From the NCBI GenBank assembly GCA_002733385.1, contig NVVO01000027.1, positions 5,600 to 17,613 of the forward strand: a DNA stretch of 12,014 nt, written 5' to 3'. Origin of the DNA: Robiginitomaculum sp. (GTDB lineage: Bacteria > Pseudomonadota > Alphaproteobacteria > Caulobacterales > Maricaulaceae). Under the pieces are notes generated by a model, which saw only the letters and a list, made by a program, of their open reading frames with translations, ran no database searches and was not told the DNA's origin. Shown piece by piece: positions 1-5,838 of this stretch. The translations under genes and the position numbers were made by a program. Position 1 is the stretch's first letter; the number at the start of each line of letters is the position of its first letter.

Positions 1-399
1 ATCGCCGCCAATGTATCGGCGATCTCGCTTAACGCATCGGGGATTGCGGCCAACAACACAGCTATCTTGCTCAACACCGCCGGGATCAATGCCAACAAGG
101 CGGGCATTGCCGATAATCTAGGGCTGATCCTGGGCAATACCACCGCCATCAACGAACTTAGAGAAGGTACGGCGGCTCTGGCGTCCATTCCGGATCTGTA
201 TCTACAGGCTAACGAAAAATGGACTGTGGCTGGCGGTTTGGCCGGATATGATGACGGTTACGGCGGCGTAGAATACGGCTTTGGCGGCGGCGCACAATTC
301 CGCATAGGCGACAAATACAGCCACGCCTCATTCGGTATAGCAGCCGCTATTTCTGGAAGTACTTATACAGCTAGAATACAGGCTAGGATTGGTGGGTAG
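1..399 (+). CDS. YadA-type trimeric autotransporter adhesin, C-terminal fragment
   Basis: This is the last 132 codons of a surface adhesin; frame 1 is open from base 1, so the start lies outside the window. About the first 50 residues are a stalk of three consecutive 14-residue units ending in Ile (SLNASGIAANNTAI, LLNTAGINANKAGI, ADNLGLILGNTTAI), as expected of a trimeric coiled-coil. After a short linker (REGTAALASIPDLY) comes a stretch of alternating small, glycine and hydrophobic residues from KWTVAGG to the end. It fits the four-stranded YadA anchor, three copies of which form a 12-stranded outer-membrane barrel. In this family the anchor holds and exports the passenger domain to the cell surface. 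The protein ends ARIGG, not in the usual terminal aromatic residue. It ends 9 bp before the stop of the convergent small gene. The family call is from sequence pattern; ligand and head domain are not visible. Confidence 0.8.
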   Translation: MAANVSAISLNASGIAANNTAILLNTAGINANKAGIADNLGLILGNTTAINELREGTAALASIPDLYLQANEKWTVAGGLAGYDDGYGGVEYGFGGGAQFRIGDKYSHASFGIAAAISGSTYTARIQARIGG

Positions 400-408
400 C
401 TTGCTCGG

Positions 409-609
409 CTAGGCAAAGTTCTCGGTATTGCTGCTCGGAACACCGTTGATCATGTTGGAGCGCACATCTGTGCGGGCGGAACGCATGGATGCTAAAAAAC
501 CGCCTTTGATCAAATTAATTGATACCGTGCGCCCGCGTTCGGCCCAATAGTCTTCGATTTGTCTTTTGATGCGCTCGGCACCCTCGCGTGTACAATAATC
601 ACCAGTCAT
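409..609 (-). CDS. small conserved-looking protein of unknown function, 66 aa
   Basis: This is a 66-residue protein with no recognised catalytic motif. It has an N-terminal CTREGAERIKRQIEDYWAERG helix-like segment, an INLIKGGFLASMRSARTDVRSNM segment and the ending NGVPSS. The balanced charged/hydrophobic pattern and the MRSARTDVRSNMINGVP block resemble, from memory, small uncharacterised proteins annotated in many alphaproteobacteria; I cannot confirm this by search. The ATG is preceded by a weak ribosome-binding sequence (GTGAGA, reading the minus strand). It is convergent with the adhesin gene and divergent from the repressor at 929. There is no signal peptide or membrane segment, so it is probably cytoplasmic. 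It is more likely real than a chance ORF because neither strand offers another gene here and its composition is protein-like. Confidence 0.6.
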   Translation of the reverse strand: MTGDYCTREGAERIKRQIEDYWAERGRTVSINLIKGGFLASMRSARTDVRSNMINGVPSSNTENFA

Positions 610-704
610 AAAATTCTCACAGTCTTAATGCTCCGTCCCTGAAACATATAGGTTGGCTGTCCCTCGACACGTTCTACATAGTTAACGATTATAAGTTATG
701 CAAG

Positions 705-725
705 ATAATTATTAGCAATAATTAT
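705..725. repeat. perfect dyad, 9-bp arms around AGC
   Basis: ATAATTATT at 705-713 is followed by AGC and then by its exact reverse complement AATAATTAT at 717-725. It lies about 100 bp upstream of the 66-aa gene start on the minus strand and just beyond that gene's possible -10. It could bind a dimeric regulator. The arms are A/T only, so chance formation in this AT-rich region is not excluded. Confidence 0.4.
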
Positions 726-848
726 ATCTTTTTGGTAAGGTTCTAAAATTATATTTTGTTCATACTAGGTTCAGGAATCAATTATCTTCGTTATTATTAC
801 GTTTATGTAAGAATAAACCCGGTTTTACCGCACCATACCATTACAAAG

Positions 849-895
849 TTTTTATTTGTTTATACCAAATATTGGTAGACTTTTTATTTGTTTAT
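849..895 (+). promoter_or_regulatory. probable operator cluster of the CI-like repressor
   Basis: The 15-bp sequence TTTTTATTTGTTTAT occurs at 849-863 and again, identically, at 881-895, a spacing of 32 bp (about three helical turns). Between the copies is a dyad, TACCAA and TTGGTA around an ATA centre (863-877). The second copy ends 34 bp before the repressor ATG, where the core promoter should be. Direct repeats plus a dyad at the promoter of an XRE repressor fit an autoregulatory operator. The binding partner is inferred from position only. Confidence 0.45.
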
Positions 896-928
896 CTTAT
901 ATTCATATTCAACAGGCAGGAGCAAGGC

Positions 929-1552
929 ATGAATTCTATCGGATATCGTATCAAGCAAGCTAGGCTTGGTCAGGGTTTTTCACAGGTTGAACTGGCGGAA
1001 GCCGCCCATGTGAGCCAGCCGACTGTGGCCAATTGGGAAAACGATTCACATGTTCCGCGCCAAAATGCACTGGAACGTCTTGCCGGTATTCTCAGCAAAT
1101 CTTCAAACTGGATCAGAATTGGCGACGATAGCCAAATAAACGGCTTGCATTCCCCAAAAACCTATCTGTCCAGGCCTATTCACCACATACCGATTTTACC
1201 TTGGCCAGACGGTCAAAACCTGGAAAACGATGCTTTGGCACTTTCCAGCCCACGGGACTATGTGGCATTATCCCTGACCGCCCACAAACCATTTGCTCTG
1301 ATCGCCAATGATCCGAATATGGCGGCCCATTTTCCTATAGGTGTTGCCATTATATTCGACAATCACACGGGGGCGCTGGAGGACGGAAAATGTTATTTGT
1401 TCACGCAGGCGGGCAAAATCATATTACGCCGCTGGCAATCGGAACCAAACCGCCTGGAAGCCCTGCCCAACCAGTCAGCCGTTGATGCGCAATTTGTCAC
1501 AGAATTACCAAAACCGCTGGCAAAAGCCGTGATGTCCATGCGGCGGCATTAG
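929..1552 (+). CDS. XRE/CI-like transcriptional repressor with degenerate S24 domain
   Basis: This is a DNA-binding regulator of 207 residues. Residues 4-58 form a Cro/CI helix-turn-helix (IGYRIKQARLGQGFSQVELA, then SQPTVANWEN as the recognition helix). Residues about 85-195 match the shape of a LexA/CI C-terminal S24 domain. In active members, Ser in a G-[DN]-S-M-x-P motif and a later Lys cut the protein after DNA damage. Here the equivalent positions read NDPNMAAHFPIG (Asn130) and ILRRW (Arg167), so self-cleavage looks lost and the domain probably only dimerises. I chose ATG 929 over an upstream alternative start at 872 because AGGAG lies 6 bases before it and the extra residues would be hydrophobic and unlike the family. 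Autoregulation is likely, given the repeats just upstream. It is not clearly part of a prophage: no phage gene follows it. Confidence 0.8.
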   Translation: MNSIGYRIKQARLGQGFSQVELAEAAHVSQPTVANWENDSHVPRQNALERLAGILSKSSNWIRIGDDSQINGLHSPKTYLSRPIHHIPILPWPDGQNLENDALALSSPRDYVALSLTAHKPFALIANDPNMAAHFPIGVAIIFDNHTGALEDGKCYLFTQAGKIILRRWQSEPNRLEALPNQSAVDAQFVTELPKPLAKAVMSMRRH

Positions 1553-1558
1553 GACCTA

Positions 1559-1575
1559 GGGCCTGTGGACAATTA
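1559..1575 (+). repeat. left terminal inverted repeat of the MITE-like element
   Basis: GGGCCTGTGGACAATTA is the exact reverse complement of 1701-1717 and directly follows the left TA. Confidence 0.85.
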
Positions 1576-1700
1576 GCGTGAATGGCAGGTTTGAGGCATT
1601 TTTGAGCGAAAATATGACCGTTTTATGTAGGACTGGCTCGTCAATTCAAAAGAAACTGTCTGATTTGTAGCCAAAAAGGGCCAAATCCTGCTGTTTAAGT

Positions 1701-1717
1701 TAATTGTCCACAGGCCC
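1701..1717 (-). repeat. right terminal inverted repeat of the MITE-like element
   Basis: TAATTGTCCACAGGCCC is the exact reverse complement of 1559-1575 and is directly followed by TA (1718-1719). Its outermost base pair supplies the G of the TAG stop codon of the hydroxylase gene on the minus strand. Confidence 0.85.
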
Positions 1718-2547
1718 TAATCCCCCAGCTTCTCCATATTGGCATCGGCGCGTTTTATAGCGGCTTCCATGCGGGCTTCGGCCGTCTCCAGGTTCTTTTT
1801 TGGATCTTGATAATAGGCAGTCATTTTCATCAGGCGCATCATTAAACCATTGAAGAAACGCCCCCAAAATTTCATGGGGCGGTCCCAGTCAAACAAAAGA
1901 ATAACCCGTTCTTCGTCCGTATCATTCCAGACTTCGTGTTCAAAGGTATCGTCCAGAACAAACAAGCTGCCCTCTTGCCAAGGTTTGATTTGGTCATGGA
2001 CACGAATACGGCATTTTTCAAAATCTTTGGGGATGATTAAGCCAAGATGCCCGCGCACAATGCCTTTGGTCACGCCCTTATGGGCCGGAATATGATAGCC
2101 CGGTGCCAAAATAGAAAACCATGAGGTTTGTAAATTCGGAATGGTCTCCAGAAGTTCGGTGGTAAAAGGTGCGAGCTTGGCATTTTTCTCAAGCCTGGTG
2201 CCAAAACCGTGCAGAACATAGGTCTTCCACTGGTTTTTCTTGGCAATACGGTACTGGTCCGGCGACACATCTTCAAAGCCGGGGATGTCATCGCGGTATT
2301 TCAAAACTTCAAGAGCTTCGACGCGGATTTTTTCCCAGTTTTCAGCAAATTGCGGCAAAAAATCAAAATGCTCAATATCAATGAACGGTGTTGTCGGCAC
2401 TAGGGATTGTTTGGTTTGGATACGCGAAATTGTTAGCAGTAATTTCTTGCCAAGTTTTTTGATAAAACGGCGGCGCGGGCTGGAAATTGACTTCGGGCGC
2501 TCCGGCGCAGGAATTTCGTTCACCTGCACATTTTCAACATTAGCCAT
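1717..2547 (-). CDS. LpxO/aspartyl-hydroxylase-like Fe(II)/2-oxoglutarate oxygenase
   Basis: This 276-residue enzyme belongs to the Asp_Arg_Hydrox family. Such enzymes hydroxylate with Fe(II), O2 and 2-oxoglutarate. The core runs from about residue 140 to 225: PAHKGVTKG (His156, first iron ligand), RGHLGLIIP, CRIRV, WQEGSLFVLDDTFEHEVWN (His204, second iron ligand) and ERVILLFDWDRPM (Arg214, probable 2-oxoglutarate carboxylate contact). The N-terminal half (NWEKIRVEAL, KTYVLHGFG, TELLETIPNL) follows LpxO, the lipid A acyl-chain 2-hydroxylase, more than eukaryotic AspH. The basic, hydrophobic segment at residues 24-42 could hold it at the inner membrane. It is the last gene of the six-gene operon, starting 8 bases beyond the preceding stop codon; GAGGG before the ATG overlaps that stop. 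A fatty-acyl hydroxylase fits the lipid context; the acyl substrate (lipid A or ceramide) is inferred. Its stop codon is remade by the MITE end. Confidence 0.82.
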   Translation of the reverse strand: MANVENVQVNEIPAPERPKSISSPRRRFIKKLGKKLLLTISRIQTKQSLVPTTPFIDIEHFDFLPQFAENWEKIRVEALEVLKYRDDIPGFEDVSPDQYRIAKKNQWKTYVLHGFGTRLEKNAKLAPFTTELLETIPNLQTSWFSILAPGYHIPAHKGVTKGIVRGHLGLIIPKDFEKCRIRVHDQIKPWQEGSLFVLDDTFEHEVWNDTDEERVILLFDWDRPMKFWGRFFNGLMMRLMKMTAYYQDPKKNLETAEARMEAAIKRADANMEKLGD

Positions 2548-2554
2548 ATTACCC

Positions 2555-3775
2555 TCATTTTTTTCTTCGTCTTAACTTTGCTTCTACTTTGCCCATATAA
2601 TCTCTGGTTATTGGCAAAGCACGGCGATCTTTGGTCAGTTGCATTTGGAAATTCATATTTTTCCCGTAGACAAATGATAGCTCGCTGATGATTAAATAGA
2701 ACTCCCACATACGACAAAACTTCTCGTCCATCATAGAGGACACTTTGTCGCGGTTGGCCGCAAACCGCTTTTCCCATTCCCGGCACGTTTTACCGTAATG
2801 CAGGCGCAGTATTTCCATATCTGTGATCCAAAGACCAGAGCGCTCAACCACGGCTATGGTTTCGGAAAGCGCCGGAGAATAGCCGCCGGGGAAGATATAT
2901 TTTCGGATCCAGCGCGCCGTAGACCCCGGCCCGCCCCTGCGCCCGATGGAATGCAGCAACATTGCCCCATCGTCCGTTAGCAGGTCATAGACTTTGGCGA
3001 AAAATTCGCTATATTGCGGCACGCCCACATGTTCAAACATGCCGACCGAAACTATCCGGTCAAACGGGCCGGGCAAATCGCGGTAATCTTGCAATAAAAT
3101 ATCAACCTTGCCCGTCAACCCGGCCTTGACCACGCGCTCTATGGCCAATTTGTGCTGTTGGGTCGACAAAGTAACGCCCGTAACATGCACATCAAAATTT
3201 TGCGCCAAATATATAGCCATACCGCCCCAGCCACAGCCAATATCAAGCACTTTTTGCCCCGGTTGCAAGTCCAGCTTGGCGGCAATATGGCGTTTCTTGG
3301 CCAATTGTGCCTGTTCGAGTGTCATATCCTCGCGCTCAAAATAAGCGCAGGAATATTGCATGTCATCGTCTAGGAACAACTTATAAAAATCATTGGACAG
3401 ATCATAATGGTGTTGCACATTGGACTTGGCGGCTTTTTTGAAATTCCGCTGATGAAACCGTTTAATGCGTTTGTAATATTTGCGGACAGTTTTTTGCAAA
3501 GGATGGGCGCGCAAATTATCTGAATTGATAGCAAAAAGCGTCAGGAAATCCCGAATACTTCCGTCCTCTACGGTTAGCGAACCGTCCATATAAGCCTCTC
3601 CGGCCCTAAGCTCGGGGTTGAGAAACAGATCCGTGTAGAGTTTTTTGTCGTGCAGCTTGATACGCACAGACGGGACGCCGCCGGGGCCAAATTCATGGGC
3701 TTCACCATCCACATCGATAATCGTCAATTTACCGATCTTGACAAAGCGCTTCATCATGGTTCTTAACATACGCAT
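2555..3775 (-). CDS. cyclopropane-fatty-acyl-phospholipid synthase family methyltransferase
   Basis: The 406-residue enzyme uses S-adenosylmethionine to methylate or cyclopropanate unsaturated acyl chains of membrane lipids. It has the full family layout: N-terminal lipid-binding region, NVQHHYDLSNDFYKLFLD (119-136), SAM motif I VLDIGCGWGG (176-185), MFEHVG (246-251), YIFPGG (293-298) and a C-terminal helical part with CREWEKRF. At the position of the E. coli active-site cysteine (C354, in YLNACAGAF) this protein reads YLIISELSF, so Ser364 replaces Cys. I recall similar SE-containing versions from other alphaproteobacteria, so this may mark a subfamily and not a defect. Start ATG 3775 has AAGGA 7 bases upstream, overlapping the stop region of the HAD gene 10 bp before it. 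Product type (cyclopropane or methyl-branched) cannot be read from sequence. Confidence 0.9.
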   Translation of the reverse strand: MRMLRTMMKRFVKIGKLTIIDVDGEAHEFGPGGVPSVRIKLHDKKLYTDLFLNPELRAGEAYMDGSLTVEDGSIRDFLTLFAINSDNLRAHPLQKTVRKYYKRIKRFHQRNFKKAAKSNVQHHYDLSNDFYKLFLDDDMQYSCAYFEREDMTLEQAQLAKKRHIAAKLDLQPGQKVLDIGCGWGGMAIYLAQNFDVHVTGVTLSTQQHKLAIERVVKAGLTGKVDILLQDYRDLPGPFDRIVSVGMFEHVGVPQYSEFFAKVYDLLTDDGAMLLHSIGRRGGPGSTARWIRKYIFPGGYSPALSETIAVVERSGLWITDMEILRLHYGKTCREWEKRFAANRDKVSSMMDEKFCRMWEFYLIISELSFVYGKNMNFQMQLTKDRRALPITRDYMGKVEAKLRRRKK

Positions 3776-3785
3776 TGATTAGTCC

Positions 3786-4487
3786 TTATTTTTTTTTCGG
3801 GTCTCTTCCCAAATTCCAGTCTTGCACATCAAAGCCGTATTCCTTCGCCGCCGCCGCAAGGCGCGGGCTAGGGTTCACCGCTATACCTACATCAGCCCAG
3901 CGCATTATATCAAGGTCGGAACGACTGTCTGAATACATTGTGATATGGGCTTGCGTGCGTTCAAATTTTGGGTCTTGTTCCAAATGTTCTTTAACCATCA
4001 ATAACTTGTTAGCGCCATAACAATTCATCCCGCCTAATTTACGCGATAATGTGCCGTCAGCAAGATAGGCCATTTTTGTGCAGACGATTTCTGCTATGTC
4101 GAGCCGCTCGGCAATGGGCGCAACGATCAAATCGACGGCCGCACTGGCGATGATGATGCGGTCGCCTTTGGTCCGGTGGTGCTCGATCATGGATTTTGCG
4201 CGTTGCCGCAAACCTTCTCGTGTTTCAGTCTCAGCAAAATCATCTGCCAATATTTCCAATTCTGTGCGCGTTTTACCGGACAATGTCCAGCGCATCATGT
4301 TTTCCTTCACATGCTCACGCGGGCCAAACCGCAACATATATAATGCTTGCGAGAACAGGCTGGACGCTAAAAACGGCAACCATTTCAAAAGTTTGCCACG
4401 TAATGTGCCAGTAACAAATCGACCCCATGTCCCTTTTACGGTCAAAGTTTCATCGAGATCAAATATAGCAATACGCTGTTTAGTCAT
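3786..4487 (-). CDS. HAD-IB family (SerB-like) phosphatase
   Basis: This is a 233-residue HAD hydrolase of subclass IB. All four motifs are present: FDLDETLT with nucleophile Asp10 and acid/base Asp12, IIIASAAVD with Ser115, Lys161 in the YGANKLLMV stretch, and MYSDSRSDLDIM with Asp187 and Asp191 binding Mg2+. A helical cap of about residues 18-95 lies between motifs I and II and contains the hydrophobic stretch KLLKWLPFLASSLFSQALYML, which suggests membrane contact or a hydrophobic substrate. Members of this subclass include phosphoserine phosphatase and the lipid phosphatase PgpC. The operon position, between a flippase and a lipid methyltransferase, favours a lipid or head-group phosphate. 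The ATG overlaps the flippase stop by 8 bp, so translation is probably coupled. The exact substrate is unknown. Confidence 0.85.
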   Translation of the reverse strand: MTKQRIAIFDLDETLTVKGTWGRFVTGTLRGKLLKWLPFLASSLFSQALYMLRFGPREHVKENMMRWTLSGKTRTELEILADDFAETETREGLRQRAKSMIEHHRTKGDRIIIASAAVDLIVAPIAERLDIAEIVCTKMAYLADGTLSRKLGGMNCYGANKLLMVKEHLEQDPKFERTQAHITMYSDSRSDLDIMRWADVGIAVNPSPRLAAAAKEYGFDVQDWNLGRDPKKK

Positions 4488-5838
4488 GTTGAGCTTTCAA
4501 TGTCTTTTTTGCCAGCCAAGCCGCCAATACAACCGCCAACAAATTACCGCCAATCGCAGCCCAGCCCGGCCCGGTTTTACCAAGCCATAAGCTTAAAGCA
4601 AACACCAACACCACATATAACACCAGCCCGCCGAGCCTGGCTATAATTGCCCGTCCCGGCTTGCCTGCCGCGAAAAAAACCGGGTATAGCGGGGCCGAGA
4701 CACCCATCAAAGTCGCTGCCAGCACCAGCAAAATGGACAGGGCAATAGCATCCGTATAGTCTGGGCCAAAAACCACCGGGATAATATATGGGCCAAATAA
4801 TGCTACAAGCGCTGATAATACCAATCCGCCTGCCAACATTATAGCACCAGCCTTGATGACAATACGCCCGATATGTGCACCCTGGCCTCGTGCCATCATG
4901 CGCGCATATTCCGGATAAATAACCCTGTCCAACAACAACACGGCTTCGGAAAGCAAGCGGGCGATTTCCTCGGCCACTTTAAAAGCGCCGACAAATGCAG
5001 GCCCAAAAATCGGCATCACCAATAATAGCGGCAAATGGGTGGTTCCCGTAGCCAAAGAAGCATCAATATTGGCCTTCCAGACAAAGGGCCACATGTCCTT
5101 ATGCCCGGTCTTAAGCCGGGGCCATTGGCTGAACACGTTTTCAAGTAGATTGCGGGATTTAAGTTCCAGAAGTGCTAAAAAGGGTAGCGACACATAGCCC
5201 AATAATGATCCCACAAACCAGGCGGCTAAAAAACCTTCAAGCCCTGCCCCTGACAACGCCGCCACACCCACACCCGCCAAGCGGGCGATCGGCATGACTA
5301 GAACCTGTACAGCAAGCGGCCTGAATTTGTCAAATAACCTAAATAACCCCGTAGAGGCACCGCCTTGATGTATGAGAACAAGCAAACAATAGGCAATACC
5401 GTATTGTGTTATCTGGCGTGTATCAGGCAGGCCGTTTTGTTCCGTAAAGGACGCAAACAAGGGCATGAGTGTATCCAACAAATATAGCCCGGCTACGGCC
5501 AACACAAATGCGACCATTGCGCCGACAAAATCAAGGGCAATGCAAAACCTCAATAATTTTGCGAGCTCGTTTCTATTGCCGGTTTCCACATCATGGGTGC
5601 CAAACCGGATCACCGCCTGCCAGGATTGAAAACTTGCGACCTCAGCAAAAAACAACATATAGGCGTGCAAAAACAAAATAATGCCGACAGCGGCTATGGG
5701 TAGGGTTTGGGTGGTTATAATCAAAGATGCCAAACCGATGATTGCCGCCAATGCCTTTGCGCCCACCATCAATCCGGTATTGGCGGCCACGCGTTTACCG
5801 ACCGTGCCTTTTTCGGAAATGCTGAGGTCTTGGTTCAT
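4480..5838 (-). CDS. oligosaccharide flippase family protein (Wzx/MATE-type)
   Basis: This is a 452-residue polytopic inner-membrane protein. Repeated hydrophobic segments extend from about residue 20 to the end, the pattern of 12-14 helix Wzx/MurJ-like flippases of the MOP superfamily. Recognisable are the N-terminal ANTGLMVGAKALAAIIGLASLIITTQTL, the central cytoplasmic loop LLELKSRNLLENVFSQWPRLKTGHK (about 225-250) and FVGAFKVAEEIARLLSEAVLLLDRVIYPEYARM (about 285-315), a stretch typical of polysaccharide exporters. Such proteins flip lipid-linked sugars or head groups across the inner membrane. The ATG overlaps the preceding nucleotidyltransferase stop as ATGA. No glycosyltransferase accompanies it, so the cargo may be a small-head-group lipid and not an O-antigen; that is inference. 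Confidence 0.85.
   Translation of the reverse strand: MNQDLSISEKGTVGKRVAANTGLMVGAKALAAIIGLASLIITTQTLPIAAVGIILFLHAYMLFFAEVASFQSWQAVIRFGTHDVETGNRNELAKLLRFCIALDFVGAMVAFVLAVAGLYLLDTLMPLFASFTEQNGLPDTRQITQYGIAYCLLVLIHQGGASTGLFRLFDKFRPLAVQVLVMPIARLAGVGVAALSGAGLEGFLAAWFVGSLLGYVSLPFLALLELKSRNLLENVFSQWPRLKTGHKDMWPFVWKANIDASLATGTTHLPLLLVMPIFGPAFVGAFKVAEEIARLLSEAVLLLDRVIYPEYARMMARGQGAHIGRIVIKAGAIMLAGGLVLSALVALFGPYIIPVVFGPDYTDAIALSILLVLAATLMGVSAPLYPVFFAAGKPGRAIIARLGGLVLYVVLVFALSLWLGKTGPGWAAIGGNLLAVVLAAWLAKKTLKAQHD

Larger units (their letters stand above)
610..928. other. AT-rich divergent intergenic region
   Basis: These 319 bp contain no convincing gene. The region is clearly richer in A and T than its surroundings. 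It must carry the promoters of the minus-strand 66-aa gene and the plus-strand repressor. A perfect TATAAT reads on the minus strand at 693-688 and could be the -10 of the small gene, but I see no good -35 at the right distance. Three dyads (705-725, 801-818, 863-877) and a 15-bp direct repeat (849-863 and 881-895) lie within it, the last group close to the repressor start. Such a low-GC block next to a phage-like repressor could be a scar of horizontal transfer or simply regulatory DNA. Confidence 0.5.
1559..1717. mobile_element. 159-bp MITE-like element with TA target duplications
   Basis: The ends are perfect 17-bp inverted repeats (GGGCCTGTGGACAATTA at 1559-1575, complement at 1701-1717). 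Looser complementarity continues inward, 36 of the first 46 positions matching between the two ends. TA flanks both sides (1557-1558 and 1718-1719), as a 2-bp target duplication. There is no ORF inside, so it would have to be moved in trans by a transposase with the same ends. TA duplication is known for IS630/Tc1 elements and for part of the IS5 family; which one applies is undecided. It separates two convergent genes. Removing it with one TA restores a junction of only 3 bp between the repressor stop and the hydroxylase stop. Its long fold-back may also act in RNA as a processing or termination signal for either gene. Confidence 0.8.

Noticed and set aside
849..895. CRISPR-like repeat-spacer pattern
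   Set aside because: There are only two 15-bp copies, no array and no cas gene; a regulatory repeat is the simpler reading.
872..928. N-terminal extension of the repressor from an alternative start at 872
   Set aside because: It would add hydrophobic residues before the helix-turn-helix, run through the repeat/operator DNA and bypass the good AGGAG site before ATG 929.
929..1552. Prophage or integrated element marked by the CI-like repressor
   Set aside because: No integrase, phage structural gene or attachment repeat is visible on either side; flanking genes are adhesin and lipid genes.
1559..1717. Ordinary rho-independent terminator
   Set aside because: The arms are 125 bp apart, there is no compact GC stem followed by a T run, and the TA duplications fit transposition better.
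2240..2575. 111-codon plus-strand reading frame
   Set aside because: It is antisense to the hydroxylase gene with its iron-ligand motifs; its sequence is an S/R-rich shadow.
4078..4590. 170-codon plus-strand reading frame
   Set aside because: It lies antisense to the HAD phosphatase and the flippase end, both of which have clear family motifs; its translation shows no motif of its own.
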